Shown: positions 1 through 12,178, counted from the first letter of the stretch. The stretch is DNA of 64,000 nucleotides from Simmondsia chinensis (GCA_018398585.1 JAGTTD010000006.1:8098501-8162500), one strand, 5' to 3'. Numbers and translations: made by a program. The notes: generated by a model not told the origin, from the sequence alone.

Positions 1-1128
1 TTGCTTGTTGGTACCTTCTTAGATTAAAAGTCAAGAAAAAATAAGGAAAAAATATATTTTCAAGAATAATTTTTTTTTCCTTTATTTGATGCGTAGAAAA
101 TGAAATGAAAAAAAAGAGATATTGCCTTATCCAATAAATTATATTCTCTTTATATCGTTTAAGTCATGTGAACTTTTCTTGAGACCGGTCTTTATATTGT
201 TTCATTGAGAATGTATTGGTTCATACATATAACTGAAGTCTTCACGTTTAAAAATTTTACAAAAACTTTGGTTCAGGTCCATGAGTTTAAAATAATTTTT
301 ACATTTTTAAATTGTTTTCTTAAATTTTTAAAAATGTTTAAAATGTGTTCAAAAATAGTCAAACTATTTAAAATACTTTTCAAATATATAACTATTTTAT
401 CACATTTTAAAACATTTATTACACATTTAAAATTTTTTTGCAATATATAATTTTTTTAATATATTAATATCTTTTCAATATATAAATATTTAATTTCTTT
501 TAGATATTTAATATATTTTTTAATATTTAAAATATTTTCAAAGATTTAAATATTTTAAATTTTAAAATATTATAAAATTCTAAAATTTATTATAAACATA
601 AATGTAAAATTTTCAGGTAAGGTATCTCCAAAAAATTTTAAAATCTCAAAATACCTGAAAAACATGTCAACACACCTGATGATACCTAAAAAAAAAAAAA
701 ATTTATCGATCAAATATTTAAACGATAAATACTTTATTCAATGTATACTTTTTGTATATAACGAACGTACGTATTCAATGAATTGAAGTGACAAAGTAGA
801 TCCTATTGATTAAATATGAAGATGTGAAGAAGTCTAATATATATGGAATTGGCATAATTTGGGCCGAGAATTATTGGCTTTTTTTTTTCTTTCTAATTTT
901 TCACTCTATTTGAAGAGGAAAATGATTGTTCTCAAATTATAATGTAAAAGTTTTAAATTTTCATTTGATTTTTTCCTTCTTATTTTCTGTGTATTCCAAA
1001 CATAGGAAAAACATTTTCCTCGAAATTGTTTTTCCTTTCGCAACGTTTTTTGTGTTACAAATGGAGCCTTAGCGATATGATGTAAATGACTAAATCCTAA
1101 AAAAAGTTTAAACTAATTATTTTTTATA

Positions 1129-1176
<48 letters not shown>

Positions 1177-2378
1177 AGTATAAAAATTAGGGTGTGATTA
1201 ATTGTAGTGAAATCCAAGGTTGACCACTTACTAGAAAGGTAACGTCATATCCATTTAAAAAATATAGTTATTTTTTGTGGATATAATATACATATAGCTA
1301 TCAGTAACTACTACAAACTCTTATGCTTATGAGTATATGGTTTTTGATATACGTTAAAACTACATCAAGGTTTTGGTAGTTTTCTTTTTCTCATTTTAAA
1401 ATTAAATAGGCAAAAGCTAATAAGAGGGGCCCAAAAGGCAAGGGATATGCTAAGATTATGTGGTTGGATAGATGTCTCTGCTGTGGACCCCTCACTGTTT
1501 GCATCTTTTTTCTTCCTTTTTAGCTGCATTGACCCCGAAGGAGTGATAAAATCTGCCATGATATGATAATATGACATCTAAATAGTAGGTTTAGGTTGAG
1601 AGTTTTAAAGCTAGGTTGAATTTGGGTTAACTCATTTAACTTGTTTAGATAATTGAGTTGACTTTGAATTTGACTCATGCAACCCATTTTGGATACGATT
1701 GACTCATTTATATTGTTACGTTAGACATTTGAATGTGATACTATTGTTACTATATGTATATTTTTGGAAGTTAAAATAATTTAAATTATATTTAGCAATA
1801 TTAATTTGATAAATTTTATAAAAATTATAAATATGATAAGTATTTATTGATAATATAAACCGTGAAATATATTATTAACATGTTTGTAGTTAGAAAACTA
1901 GCATTTGATAAAAAATTAAAAAAGGTTACCCATTTAATAATTGAATTGGGTTAGAGTTGATAGTATCTCACTCGTTTAATAAAAGGGTCGGATTCAGATG
2001 ACCCTATTTCTAAGACCCCTTGCATAACACCAACATAAACAAGACACAACACGGCACATTTGCCGCCCCTACAACTTGGTATTTTTGTTTCAATATTTTC
2101 CTATTGGTTGGAGTTTGAGGTTTGGGAATCATCATGTTAAGAGTATAAACCTGTTTTTGACTTCATCTATTAGCTTAAATTTTTAGGATAGTTGATTTTT
2201 TGATATAATATTAAAGTTTGTAGACCAACTATCCCAAAAGTTTAAATTGATGGAAGGTTTATAAATAATTTTAAACTAATACTTGACATTTTAACTTGCC
2301 GGTTGCGATAAAGATAGAATAGCAGATGGAATAGGTTGGGATGAAAATTTGATACGTGCCCCTTCCCTTATCCGAGAT
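1..2378. other. AT-rich spacer without a recognisable gene
   Basis: No reading frame here shows a recognisable domain. The first 700 bases are very AT-rich, with runs of TTTAAAAT-like words. Between about 1600 and 2000 there are repeated words resembling TTGGGTTAACTCATTTAA, which suggests an old repeat, but I could not define its ends. Confidence 0.6.
1133..1175. repeat. (TA)n microsatellite
   Basis: An uninterrupted alternating TA tract of about 42 bases. It is a simple repeat and likely length-polymorphic. Confidence 0.95.
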
Positions 2379-2473
2379 TGAAGAGTTAACTATTATATTA
2401 ATAATAGTTGTTATTTTTGAACACCAATAATAGTTGTTATTAGAATAGCAATAATAGTTATTTTGAAAATCAG

Positions 2474-4796
2474 AGATGTGGCATGCGAAGTTTTGGGTGT
2501 ATCAAAGGGTGGGGCAACAAAAAACAGAGAAACCTGGTGGTGGTGCAGGGAGGTGCAGGAAAAGATTAAGGCAAAACGAGAATGCTTCAAGGAATGGGAC
2601 TGAAGTGGGGACCAGGACAAGAGGCAATAGTATAAACAAGCCAAGAAGGAAGCTAAGATAGTAGTAAGAGATGCACAAGCTAAAGCCTACGAGAATTTTT
2701 ACAAAAGGTTGGATACTGATGAGGGAGCTAGGGCCTTTTATAGAATTGCAAACCCGAGGGAGAGGAGGACTAGAGACCTTGACCAAATAAGGTGCATAAA
2801 GGGCGCAGATGGTCAAGTGCTTGTAGACGAGCAACAAATTAAGATTAGATGAAAATCTTACTTCCAGGATCTGTTTAATAAATAGGGAGTTAGAGATGGA
2901 GACCCAGGAGAACTACAAGCACCTGAGGAACACCACACCTACTATTACTGCACGAGGATTAGACCCAAGGAAGTTAGGGAAGCCTTGAAGAAGATGGGTA
3001 GGGGTCAAGCAGTAGGCCCAGATGGAATACCCATTGAAGCATGGAAATGCACTGGAGCAATGGGTATCAAATGGTTGACCAAATTATTCAACCAGATACT
3101 CCAAGGGAAGAAGATGACAAACGAGTGGCGGAAGAGAACATTAGTTCCTGTCTATAAGAACAAAGGAGACATCCAGAGTTGTGCCAACTACAGAGAATCA
3201 AACTTATGAACCACACTCTAAAGCTTTGGGAACAGGTTATAGAAAGAAGGCTACGACAACGAACAGGGGTATCAGAGAATCAATTTGGATTTATGCCTGG
3301 CAGGTCGACAATAGAAGCCATCCACCTCCTAAGGACGTCAATAGAGTACTACAGAGATAATCAAAAGGACCGCCACATTGTTTTCATTGACCTAGAGAAG
3401 GCATATGATAGAGTGCCGAGAGAGGTACTATGGAGGGTCTTGGAGAGGAAAGGCATCTCCCAGCCCTATATACGAGCCATTAAGGACATGTATGAAGATG
3501 CACAAACCAATGTGCGCACAACGGAAGGAGAGACAAACGCTTTCCCCATTACAGTTGGGGTATACCAAGGATTAGCTTTGAGCCCCTTTCTGTTTATTCT
3601 GATTATGGACGAGCTCATTGGGCACATCCAAGGGGACGTGCCTTGGTGCATGCTTTTCTTGAACAACATAGCCCTGGTGGGAGAGACCAAGGAGGAGGTG
3701 AATGAGAAGCTAGAACTATAGAGATTGGCCTTAGAATCGGAAGGGCTAAGAATTAGTAGATCTAAAACCGAGTATATGGAACTCAAGTTATGTGTATCTA
3801 CCATGCCAAGTATAGATGATGTCAAGATTGGTTCAGAGTGCATACCGTAAAAAGCATGCTTTAAATACTTGGTTTCCATGGTGCAACAAGACGGCGAAGT
3901 GCACATAGATGTTAACAATAGGATTAAAATGTGTTGGCATAAATGGAGGATGGCCTCTGTGGTACTGTGTGATAGGAAGTTCCCACTCAAGTTAAAGGGA
4001 AAATACTGTAAGAGGGTAGTGAGACTAGCTATGTCTGACGGGGCAGAGTGTTGGCCAGTTAAGCAACAACATACGCAGAAGATGAAGGTAGCAGAAATGA
4101 GGATGTTGAGATGGATATGTGGACACACAAGGAAGGATAGGATCATGAATGAAGTCATAAGAAGTAAATTAGGCGTGGTTCCAATTGAGGATAAGCTGCG
4201 GGAGCAACGTTTGAGGTGGTTTGGGCATGTTAGGAGGAAACCGAGCACTGCACCTGTTAGGAGATGCGAACAACTCCATATTACAAACGGGAAGAGACGA
4301 AGAGGCCGACCAAAGAAGAGTGGATAGAAACAATTCAACAGGACCTCGCCTATCTCAACTTCAATGAAGAAATGGCCTTAGAAAGAACCCAGTGGAGGAT
4401 TAGTATAGGGGTAATAGATATAGCAGGGTAAGAACATTGAGCACTTCTAGGCTACTACTAGCGCTACCAGACGTCTTGCATGTCTATCTATTTTACGCAT
4501 TTCTACCTTGCTTCTTGTTGGTTACATCATTTATATGCTTGCATGTTGTCGTTAGGTAGATTCCCTTCCTTAGATGCTTGGTGCTTTCACGTTTTGCTCT
4601 TACTTAGATGCTTCCATGCTTGTCACACTCTACGTGCTTTTATGCTCTCTCGCTTTTTAGGATGGGGGTCCTCGGAGACAGCCTCTTATTAGGGTATCCC
4701 CCTGATGGGGTAAGGCTGCGTACATCCTACCCCTCCCAGACCCTACTCACGAGGGAGCCCTTGTGGCACTGGGTCAGTTGTTGTTGTTGTTGTATC
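2474..4796 (+). mobile_element. RTE-clade LINE, 5'-truncated, inserted in a gypsy LTR
   Basis: A non-LTR retrotransposon copy that lacks its endonuclease. It begins in the region just upstream of the reverse transcriptase and runs through a 3' untranslated region (about 4440-4780) to a GTT-repeat tail ending at about 4796. The same 3' region recurs at 18434-18572, 30255-30430, 33717-33880 and 47045-47190. The copy lies inside the 5' LTR of the gypsy element, so it is younger than that element. Confidence 0.88.
2600..4440 (+). pseudogene. RTE-type reverse transcriptase pseudogene
   Basis: Translated pieces in two frames show the RTE-like order: a linker with AQAKAYENFYKRLDT, then GPDGIPIEAWK, GFMPGRSTIEA, VFIDLEKAYDRVPREVLW, and a C-terminal part with RWFGHVRR and GRRGRPKK-like residues near 4290-4320. 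In active relatives the catalytic box reads as phenylalanine-alanine-Asp-Asp. Here the box near 3655-3675 reads LFLNNIALVGE, so both catalytic aspartates are asparagine. Stops and frame changes occur near 2850, 2880, 3207 and 3719. The domain assignment rests on recognised motifs; inactivity follows from the lost aspartates and stops. Confidence 0.9.
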
Positions 4797-5089
4797 TTTG
4801 TTATCATTATAAATAGGCATTAGATGTAAGTCTTGACATTCATGAATAAAAATAGTCTTCTTATTTCTCTTTCAATTTTTCGTAGCAATTTCTTTTTTTT
4901 TAATTAATATAAATTCATATACAATTCCAATAATCTACAGTTTGGGATTATAACATTGGTAATATAATGAAATTCGAAATTTTTTTTTGAACAAAACCTT
5001 TGAACAGATATCTATTCAAATTTCTAATCCCCACCTTCGAAACAAACCCTAATCCCAGGAAACCTTGCTGCCTCTATCTGCTATAGAAG

Positions 5090-6090
5090 ATGCTTCCACA
5101 ACGAGCACTCGTGGAGCAGCTGCACCCACCAACGGACGACGGAACCAACGTTGCTGTTGTTATCGCTTCCTCTGCTGCCGTTGCACTTGTTGTCAGGATG
5201 ATAGATATCCCACTATGACAAGAAGAAGGTCATGGTAGGATCAATCAACTGACTCAACAAGCTATCAACGACCTAAAAAACGAGCTCTTGGATTTCATGG
5301 TGGGAATAGCAACATAGGTATCTTATATTTCTCACCTTACCACCGGGCTCGCACAAATGGGTTTCAACTTGGACTCCTTCACCGACTCGGTCCAATAAAC
5401 ATTGGGCACTCAATCTACGCGCCCCATGGGTTACTGATTATTCACTCAAATGGTGAAACTCGAATTTCCTAGATTCTTGGGCTATCATGGTAAAACTTGG
5501 ATATATAAATGTGAATAATTTTTTTGCTTAGATTGCGTGCCAAATCACACTAAACTAGAGCTGACATCCACGCACATGGAAGGCTATGCACACCAATGGC
5601 ATCAACATTATGTTCGAAAACACGGTCCATATTTAACTTGGGATTAATTCAAGCTCACCGCGTCAGACTATTTTGGTGGCGCTTATGAGGACCCTATGTC
5701 TGCACTTCCATCTCTTCGCCAAACGTCTACTGTGATGAATATATGAATGCCTTTAATCTTATATGCACAAGTCCACCTTTGTGAAGACTATGCGATTAGT
5801 TGTTTTTTAAATTCATTATGCGAGGATATTGGGATGTCGGTCTGTTCTTTCCGGCTTAATTCCCTTCATGATGCAATGTGCATTGCAAAACTTCAAGAAG
5901 CTATCTTTAATGCTCAACGCCCCCACTTCCCTTCACGTTGTACCGCTGCTACCCCCACCACGACGACACCAAACACCCGCAGACTCCGCTGACAACCCAA
6001 TTGGGCTGCCAGCACTAAAATCAGCCCCTTCCCCCACATGCGGCGCACTTATGAGAGCCAAAATTGCCAAAAAACATGCTAAAAAAAAAT
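5090..6090 (+). pseudogene. gypsy gag pseudogene
   Basis: The fragments resemble the capsid of plant gypsy elements: KLEFPRFLGYHGKTWIYKCE near 5457-5512, a THMEGYAHQWHQHY-like stretch near 5570-5612, and FGGAYEDPMSAL near 5670-5705. Several stops interrupt the frame. A zinc knuckle is not clearly preserved. Confidence 0.7.
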
Positions 6091-6279
6091 CAATGTTTTA
6101 ACTATGATGAGCTGTACGTCTTTGGACATAAATGCAATAGATGATATCGGGGTTAATATTTCCTTGTGGAAATTGATGACCTTACCGATGACTTCACTCC
6201 TGAATATGAGACTAAACCCTCTTCTAAGGACACGCCCGCTATTCCCAATATTTTCACACTTTATGAGTTTTAGGGTTCT

Positions 6280-6570
6280 ATGGTCGTCACGCACAACATA
6301 TAATTATCGATTGTCGGGTTACCCATAATTTTTTGGATATTAATTTAGCCAAAAAATTAGGGTGCGCAGTCTCCACCATTAAACGTTTGTTTATCAGGAT
6401 TACGGACGATGGTCAAATGCCGACCCAATCTTGTGAAAATTTTGAATGGACCATAGACAACGCCACTAACCATTTGGACAGGATCCTTATTACGTTAGGT
6501 GGTTGTGACACAGTCTTCGATGCCCATGGCTGTCCCTTGTCTGACCTCATTCTTTAGATAGACCTTCATG
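6280..6570 (+). pseudogene. gypsy aspartic protease remnant
   Basis: The segment NHFLDINLAKKLGCAVSTI near 6325-6384, with LGGCDTVFDAHGC near 6495-6535, matches the retropepsin region of plant gypsy polyproteins. There the stretch after the catalytic D-S-G-A-T-H box reads NFLD, and LGGCD comes later. The catalytic box itself is degraded. Confidence 0.6.
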
Positions 6571-6889
6571 TATGAAGGCCACCAACATACCTTATGTGGC
6601 TTCACTGATGATCGCATATGCAAAATTCGACCACGATACATGATCAAAGCACTTCAGGACCCCGGGACTTGAGATGCTATATATACCGCGATCCTCACGG
6701 AGGATCAACCCACATGTTTTGCACTATAGACTAGTGAGGTCGGCACGGACACCCATCTTAATCTCACGACAGTTTTGGACGAGTTTCAGTCTGTTTTCAA
6801 TGAGACTTGTGATTTACCCCCCATAAGACCGCACTATGACCATTGACTCCCATCACCTGTAAATTAATGCCCCTATCATTACTCGCTTG

Positions 6890-8130
6890 CAAAAAGTTGG
6901 TTATTTAATAAATGGTTCAAGATCTCCTTGATAAACAAATTATTAGGGAAAGAAATAGTATGTACGCATCACTCATTGTCCTAGTCAAGAAAAAAGATGG
7001 TTCATGGTGTATATGTGTCGATTATCATGCTTTAAACGCTAACACCATTAAAGACAAATACCCCATTCCCTTGATTGATGAGCTCTTTGATGAATTACAT
7101 GGCGCTAAACTTTTTTCAAAAATAGATCTCCGCTTCACCAAATTCGCATGCATGAAAATCACATTTACAAAACGGCTTTTCATGCACACTCGGGCCACTA
7201 CGACTTTGTAGTAATGCCTTTTGGTTAACTAACACACGTTCCACTTTTCAATCTTTAATGAACTCGATTTTTTGACCTCATTTGGGCCATTTTGTTTAGG
7301 TCTTTTTCCATGACATTTTAGTTTATAGGCCTGTTTGGGTGTCTCACTTGTGCCACTTACTAATTATCTTTACATTGCTTGTCAAGAATTCATGTCTTTC
7401 AAAAGAAAGTAACTGCTTTGTTGGAGCTTCCAAAACTAAATATCTTGGTTATATCACTCGAAAAGGTCGGGTTTCGACTGACCCAACCAAGAATCGAGGC
7501 ATCTAGGATTGGCCTAAACCATAGACTTTTAAGCAACTTTGACGATTTCTAGGGTTGACGAGCTATTACAAGCGTTTTGTCTAAGGGTATGGAGAAATTG
7601 CCAAATCCCTCATGGACCTTTTAAAGAAACCCACTTTGGACTGGAACTTTGAGGTCGATGCAGCCTTCGGTCACCTTTAGACCACTTTAACCACGGCTCC
7701 AACTTTAGCACTTCTCGATTTAACTCAACTTCTGAAATTGAAACTGATGCTTCGGGTACCGGTATTGGTGCAATTCTCTTACAGAACGGTCACCCAATTG
7801 CCTACTTGAGTAAAGCTTTGTCTCCATGCCACCAACAAAAATTCGTTTATAAACGCGAACTATTGGCCATTGTTCATGTTGTTAAACAATGGAACCAATA
7901 TCTTATGCACCGTTATTTTTGGATACACATTGACCAAAAAAGTTTGAAAAATTTGTTAACCCAAAACAACAATGGCTACATAAAATTACGGAGTAGACTT
8001 ACGACATATCTTACAAAAAAGGGAAAGAGAATGCTGTCACAGATGCGTTATCACGAGTTACTAGTGGCGAATTGCTTTCGTTTGCCTTGTCTTCCATCTC
8101 AACCGACCTATTGGCTCAATTACAAAATGA
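6890..8130 (+). pseudogene. gypsy reverse transcriptase and RNase H remnants
   Basis: The reverse transcriptase start is clear at 6912-7130: [58 protein letters not shown]. The catalytic box near 7300 reads approximately FHDILVY, so one of the two aspartates is lost. RNase H follows at about 7735-8000, with ETDASGTGIGAILLQNG, AYLSKALS, ELLAIVHVVKQWNQYL and KSLKNLLTQ. Frameshifts separate the blocks. Confidence 0.85.
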
Positions 8131-8149
8131 TTGGTCTAATAACCTGACT

Positions 8150-9454
8150 TTTTGAAAAATAATACGTGACCTTCAAGCTAATTTACGTTTCCATCCCCAA
8201 CACACATGGCAACATAATCAACTCGGATGCAAAAGGAAGTTGGTTATCGATCATTCTGCAACCCATCAAACTTGAGATTCTTAATTGGATGCATGGTTCT
8301 CCCTTAGGAGGTCATTCATGAGTCACCGCTACCCACAAACGTGTATCTACACTTTTTTATTGGAAGGGGCAAAAACATGACATCATTAATTTCATGAAGA
8401 CGTGTTGTTTGTCAAAAGTGTAAGTATGACAATGCCGCATCTCCCCGCCTTTTATGACCCCTCCCAATTCCTAACACCATTGGAGCAACATTTCCCTTGA
8501 TTTCATTGAAGGTCTACCGATATCGCATGGTAAGAATGTCATTCTCGTTGTTGTGTTTACCAATTTCTCATCCTTGCTTTGCATCAAGTGTTGCTCACGT
8601 ATTCATGCAAGACATTTATAGTTTGCATGGCTACCTGAGGAAATTATTTCCGATTGTGATCCTCGTTTTTACTAGTAACCTGTGGGAGGAACATCTTACC
8701 ACCCACAAACAATAGGCTAGATGGAGATACTTAAACCCTTGTTTAGAAAGCTACCTCTGTTGTACGTGTTTTGAATACCCAAAAACTTGGTTTTAATGGA
8801 TTTCACAAGTTGAGTGGTGATACAATACTATTTATCATGCAGCTGCACACACTACCCCTTATGAGGTAGTCTATTGCCAACCTGTCCTGGTACATCTTCT
8901 ATATATACTCAGGGAATCAACCAATGCCATAGTTGACTGCAGACTTCGGGCATGGGAGGAAGCTATTAAAGTCCTAAAACATCACCTTCACCGGTTCCAA
9001 AACCGGATGAAGCAGTTGGCGGACCAACTTCGAAGTGGCCTATCATTTGAGCTGGGTGATTAAGTGTACTTACAGATGCATCCCTATAGTCAACACTCAC
9101 TTGAACGGCATATAGTCCACAAACTGTCGTACTGCTACTATGGCCCACTTGAGTTTATTGACTGTATTGGTCAGGTGGCCTATAAATTGGACCTTCCCTT
9201 GGAAGTACATAATCATCCCACATTTCACGTGGCCCTTCTCAAGCGACACCATGGTTCCATCACACCCCATCTATACTGATGGATTGGCTTACTCCATCAA
9301 AGGATTTGAGCCCGAGGCCACCCTTGACTAGTGCGTGGCTCGCTATTGCAACCATGTTGTTACTAATGTGCTTGTTAATTGAATGGAAAATTGGCATAAG
9401 ATGCCACTTGGGAGTTTTTTCGTGACATACAGGACATATTCTTGACATTCGACC
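8150..9454 (+). pseudogene. gypsy integrase and chromodomain remnant, copy A
   Basis: Broken integrase sequence from about 8300, with a HHCC-like finger near 8395-8430, is followed by the C-terminal part ending in [20 protein letters not shown] and [13 protein letters not shown] (9130-9255). A chromodomain-like stretch follows near 9320-9430. The part from about 8555 onward is repeated at 9534-10426. Confidence 0.75.
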
Positions 9455-9533
9455 AGTTAGGTAGGATATAATTTGAGCATATGTCAAAATGTATCTGATT
9501 TGTTGCCATTCGACTGAGTAAGTATGGTCACCT

Positions 9534-10426
9534 TTTACCAATTTATTATCCTTGCTCTAGATCAAGTGTTGCTAAAGTATTTATGCAAGAAATTTACAGT
9601 TTGTATGGCTACTCGAGGTAATTATTTTCGACTGCGATCCTCGTTTTTACTAGTAACCTATGGGAGGGACATACCTCCCACAAACAAAAGGCCAGATAGA
9701 GGTAATTAACCGTTGTTTAGAAAGCCGCCTCCGTTGTATGTGTTTTGAATACACAAAAACTTGGTTTCAGATTTTGCTAGTTGAGTGGTGGTACAATACT
9801 ATCATGTAGCCGCACACACTACCTCTTATGTTGTAATCTATTGCCAACCTCCCCTGGTACATCTTCTATATATATCTAGGGAATCGACCAATGCCATAGT
9901 GGGCTGCAGCCTTTGGGCATGGGAAGAAGCTATTAAGGTTGTAAAACATCACCTTCATTGGTCCCAAAATCGGATCAAGTAGTTGGTGGACCAACATCGA
10001 AGTGACCGATCATTCGGGCAGGGTGATTGGATGTACTTAAGGCTACATCCCTATAGTCAAAACTCACTTGAATGGCGTATGGTCCACAAACTGTCGCCCC
10101 GCTACTATGGCCCATTTGAGATTATAGACCGTATTGGTCAGGTGGCCTATAAATTGGACCTTCCCCCGGAAGCATATATTCATCCCACATTTCATGTGGC
10201 CCTTCTCAATCGACACCATAGTTCCACGCCACACGCACAATCTATACTGATGGATTGGCTTACTCCATTAAAGGTACTGAGTCTGAGGCCATCCTTGACC
10301 AGCGCGTGGCTCACTATTGCAACCATGTTGTTACTGAGGTGCTGGTTAAATTGAATGAGAAATTGGCATAAGACGCTACTTGGGAGTTTTTTCATGACAT
10401 ATGGGACATAATCTCGACATTCAACC
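9534..10426 (+). pseudogene. gypsy integrase C-terminus and chromodomain remnant, copy B
   Basis: A second, diverged copy of 8555-9454. The best-preserved part, 9983-10240, includes [40 protein letters not shown] and [13 protein letters not shown]. In another frame near 10285-10400 the chromodomain-like string [20 protein letters not shown] can be read. Copy B is better preserved than copy A here. It leads directly into the 3' LTR, so it is probably the original end of the element. Confidence 0.8.
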
Positions 10427-10461
10427 CTTTTAGTCATGGGTCTTTTGACGCTTTCTAGGTT

Positions 10462-10677
10462 TGAAGAGTTGACTATTAGATTAATAATAGCTGTTATCAG
10501 AATAGTAATAATATTTGATATCAAATTAGCATTAGTGATTTTCCTTTATCTTTGTTATCATTATAAGTAGGCACTTGATATAAGTCTTGATATTCATGAA
10601 TAAAAATAGTCTTCTTATTTCTCTTTCAATAAAAATTCATATACAATTCCAATAATCTGTAGTTTGGGATTGTATCA
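10462..10677 (+). repeat. 3' LTR of gypsy element
   Basis: A 216-bp block starting TGAAGAGTTGAC and ending TTGTATCA. It matches both parts of the split 5' LTR. Confidence 0.75.
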
Positions 10678-10912
10678 AAATTCAACTCGACTTGGTAGAT
10701 GTTATACCCGATTTGAAATGAAAAAATTATAGTGGTTTGATAAAAGAATTGGACCCACAAAAATGAATCATCCATCAATCAGTTTGTATTATGCTTTTTA
10801 ATCTAAAAAATACTTGCAAAATCCTTACAAACGGGTAACCGAAAGATCTCAGGTGTTGAGGCTATGTAATCACTTTCTTTAAGGTTTATTTCAGTTTACT
10901 AAATATCCTCGG

Positions 10913-11948
10913 TGATACAACAACAACCAAATATGAAGTGAAGATGTGTAAAGGGAGAGATTGATAGAGATGTAGAGAGATTGAAGTTTTGTTACTCAAG
11001 AACACAACACAACAACACAAGAACGCTTGAACCCAAAGTTCTTTTGATCTCTTTTCTTCTCTTGTGTTTTTAATCAATCCAATTCATTCATGTAACAAGT
11101 AAGAAATCTAGGGTATTTATATATATACCATGAAGAGAGACGTTCCTAAAAAACCAAGCAAAAAGCCATGACGAACCGGGAAAAATCGTGCAGAAAACTG
11201 CCAAAATAGACCTGTGTGTCGAAGATGTGTGTTGACACAGAGCTCCTGAGTGTCGACACACACATCGACACACAGCGTACTGTAAGATTGTGTGTCTCGG
11301 CACACAACTTTTCCCCATGCGCTTTGGTAAAGGGCTGTGTGTCGACACACGGGCCATTGATAGAGATGTAGAGAGATTGAAGTTTTGTTACTCAAGAACA
11401 CAACACAACAACACAAGAACGCTTGAACCCAAAGTTCTTTTGATCTCTTGTCTTCTCTTGTGTTTTTTATCAATCCAATTCATTCATGTAACAAGTAAGA
11501 AATCTAGGGTATTTATATATATACCATGAAGAGAGATGTTCCTAAAAAACCAAGCAAAAAGCCATGACCAACCGGGAAAGATCGTGCAGAAAACTGCCAA
11601 AATAGACCTGTGTGTCGAAGATGTGTGTTGACACAGACCTCCTGAGTGTCGACACACACATTGACACACAGCGTACTGTAAGATTGTGTGTCTCGGCACA
11701 CAACTTTTCCCCATGCGCTTTTGTAAAGGGCTGTGTGTCGACACACGGGCCATGTGTGTCGACATACAGCTGTTCCCCTGTGGTTCTGTTGGTTTGTGTG
11801 TCGACACACATAGCCCATATGTCGACACACATCCCTAACAAACTTTAAACACTTAAACAAATATCGGGACAATCTCAAACTCATCTTATACACATATTAA
11901 ACAACATTTTGTATATTATTCAACAGACATTTTAAAAATACATCAACA
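10913..11948 (-). mobile_element. Solo-LTR-like block with internal 396-bp duplication
   Basis: Read on the minus strand the block starts TGTTGATGTATTTT. It contains several TGTGTCGACACA palindromes, then a TATA-like word (TATATATATAAATACC near 11505-11525 and again near 11110-11130), then a leader-like CT-rich stretch, and ends near GTTGTTGTATCA. That layout (U3, TATA, R, U5) is what an LTR looks like. No coding or second LTR was found nearby. The ends are approximate, and I could not see a matching 5-bp target duplication. Confidence 0.5.
10961..11752. repeat. 396-bp tandem duplication
   Basis: The units 10961-11356 and 11357-11752 match almost base for base, with only a few substitutions. 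Each unit contains the TATA-like word and several GTGTCGACACAC words. Confidence 0.95.
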
Positions 11949-12019
11949 ATGAGTTGATTGACTCTTTAACTTGTCTAATATTTGTTGGCAAGTCACATGC
12001 CGGTTTGACTATGGGTTCA

Positions 12020-12095
12020 AGAATACGACCAGCTAGGTAGGATACGAGTTAGATATAATTTAAGCATAGGTCAAAATGTATCTGATTTGTTGCCA
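12020..12095. repeat. Fragment shared with the gypsy 3' untranslated region
   Basis: Matches 9452-9512 (GACCAG-TAGGTAGGATA and GTCAAAATGTATCTGATTTG). It is probably a small relic of another copy of the same gypsy family. Confidence 0.6.
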
Positions 12096-12145
12096 TTCTC
12101 TTAGGCGATGATTGAGGAATGCCTCCCTTATTATCTTTTGTGTTG

Positions 12146-12146
12146 G

Positions 12147-12176
<30 letters not shown>
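12146..12176. repeat. (TA)n microsatellite
   Basis: An alternating AT tract of about 30 bases, followed by TTTATTTATAT. Confidence 0.9.

Positions 12177-12178
<2 letters not shown>

Larger units (their letters stand above)
2379..4955 (+). repeat. 5' LTR of gypsy element, interrupted by a LINE
   Basis: The LTR start (TGAAGAGTTAACTATTA) is at 2379-2473. The rest resumes at about 4797 and ends near 4955. The resumed part matches the 3' LTR closely, for example TTTGTTATCATTATAA and ATACAATTCCAATAATCT. Without the LINE the LTR would be roughly 250 bp. A short stretch of the 3' LTR sequence is missing at the LINE junction. Confidence 0.75.
2379..10677 (+). mobile_element. Decayed Ty3/gypsy chromodomain retrotransposon (nested)
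   Basis: The remains of a plus-strand gypsy element in the order gag, protease, reverse transcriptase, RNase H, integrase, chromodomain-like tail. It is bounded by short related LTRs. The 3' LTR is 10462-10677. The matching 5' LTR starts at 2379 and ends at about 4955, but is split by a LINE. Every coding part is broken by stops and frameshifts, so it cannot move on its own. The integrase/chromodomain end is present twice. No convincing target-site duplication or primer site remains, which suggests an old insertion. Confidence 0.85.

Noticed and set aside
205..450. 81-codon open frame in very AT-rich DNA
   Set aside because: Its Phe/Lys/Ile-rich translation is what random AT-rich sequence gives; no domain, no codon bias.
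3466..4338. 290-codon minus-strand open frame
   Set aside because: It is the antisense of the RTE reverse-transcriptase pseudogene, whose motifs are on the plus strand.
11484..11893. Cys/Thr/His-rich open frames with repeated CVDTQ-like words
   Set aside because: They arise from the TGTGTCGACACA palindromes in the LTR-like block; all three frames look alike, and there is no sign of coding.
10913..11948. 5-bp target duplication around the solo-LTR-like block
   Set aside because: Flanks CTCGG and ATGAG do not match, and alternative ends gave no better pair, so the ends remain approximate.
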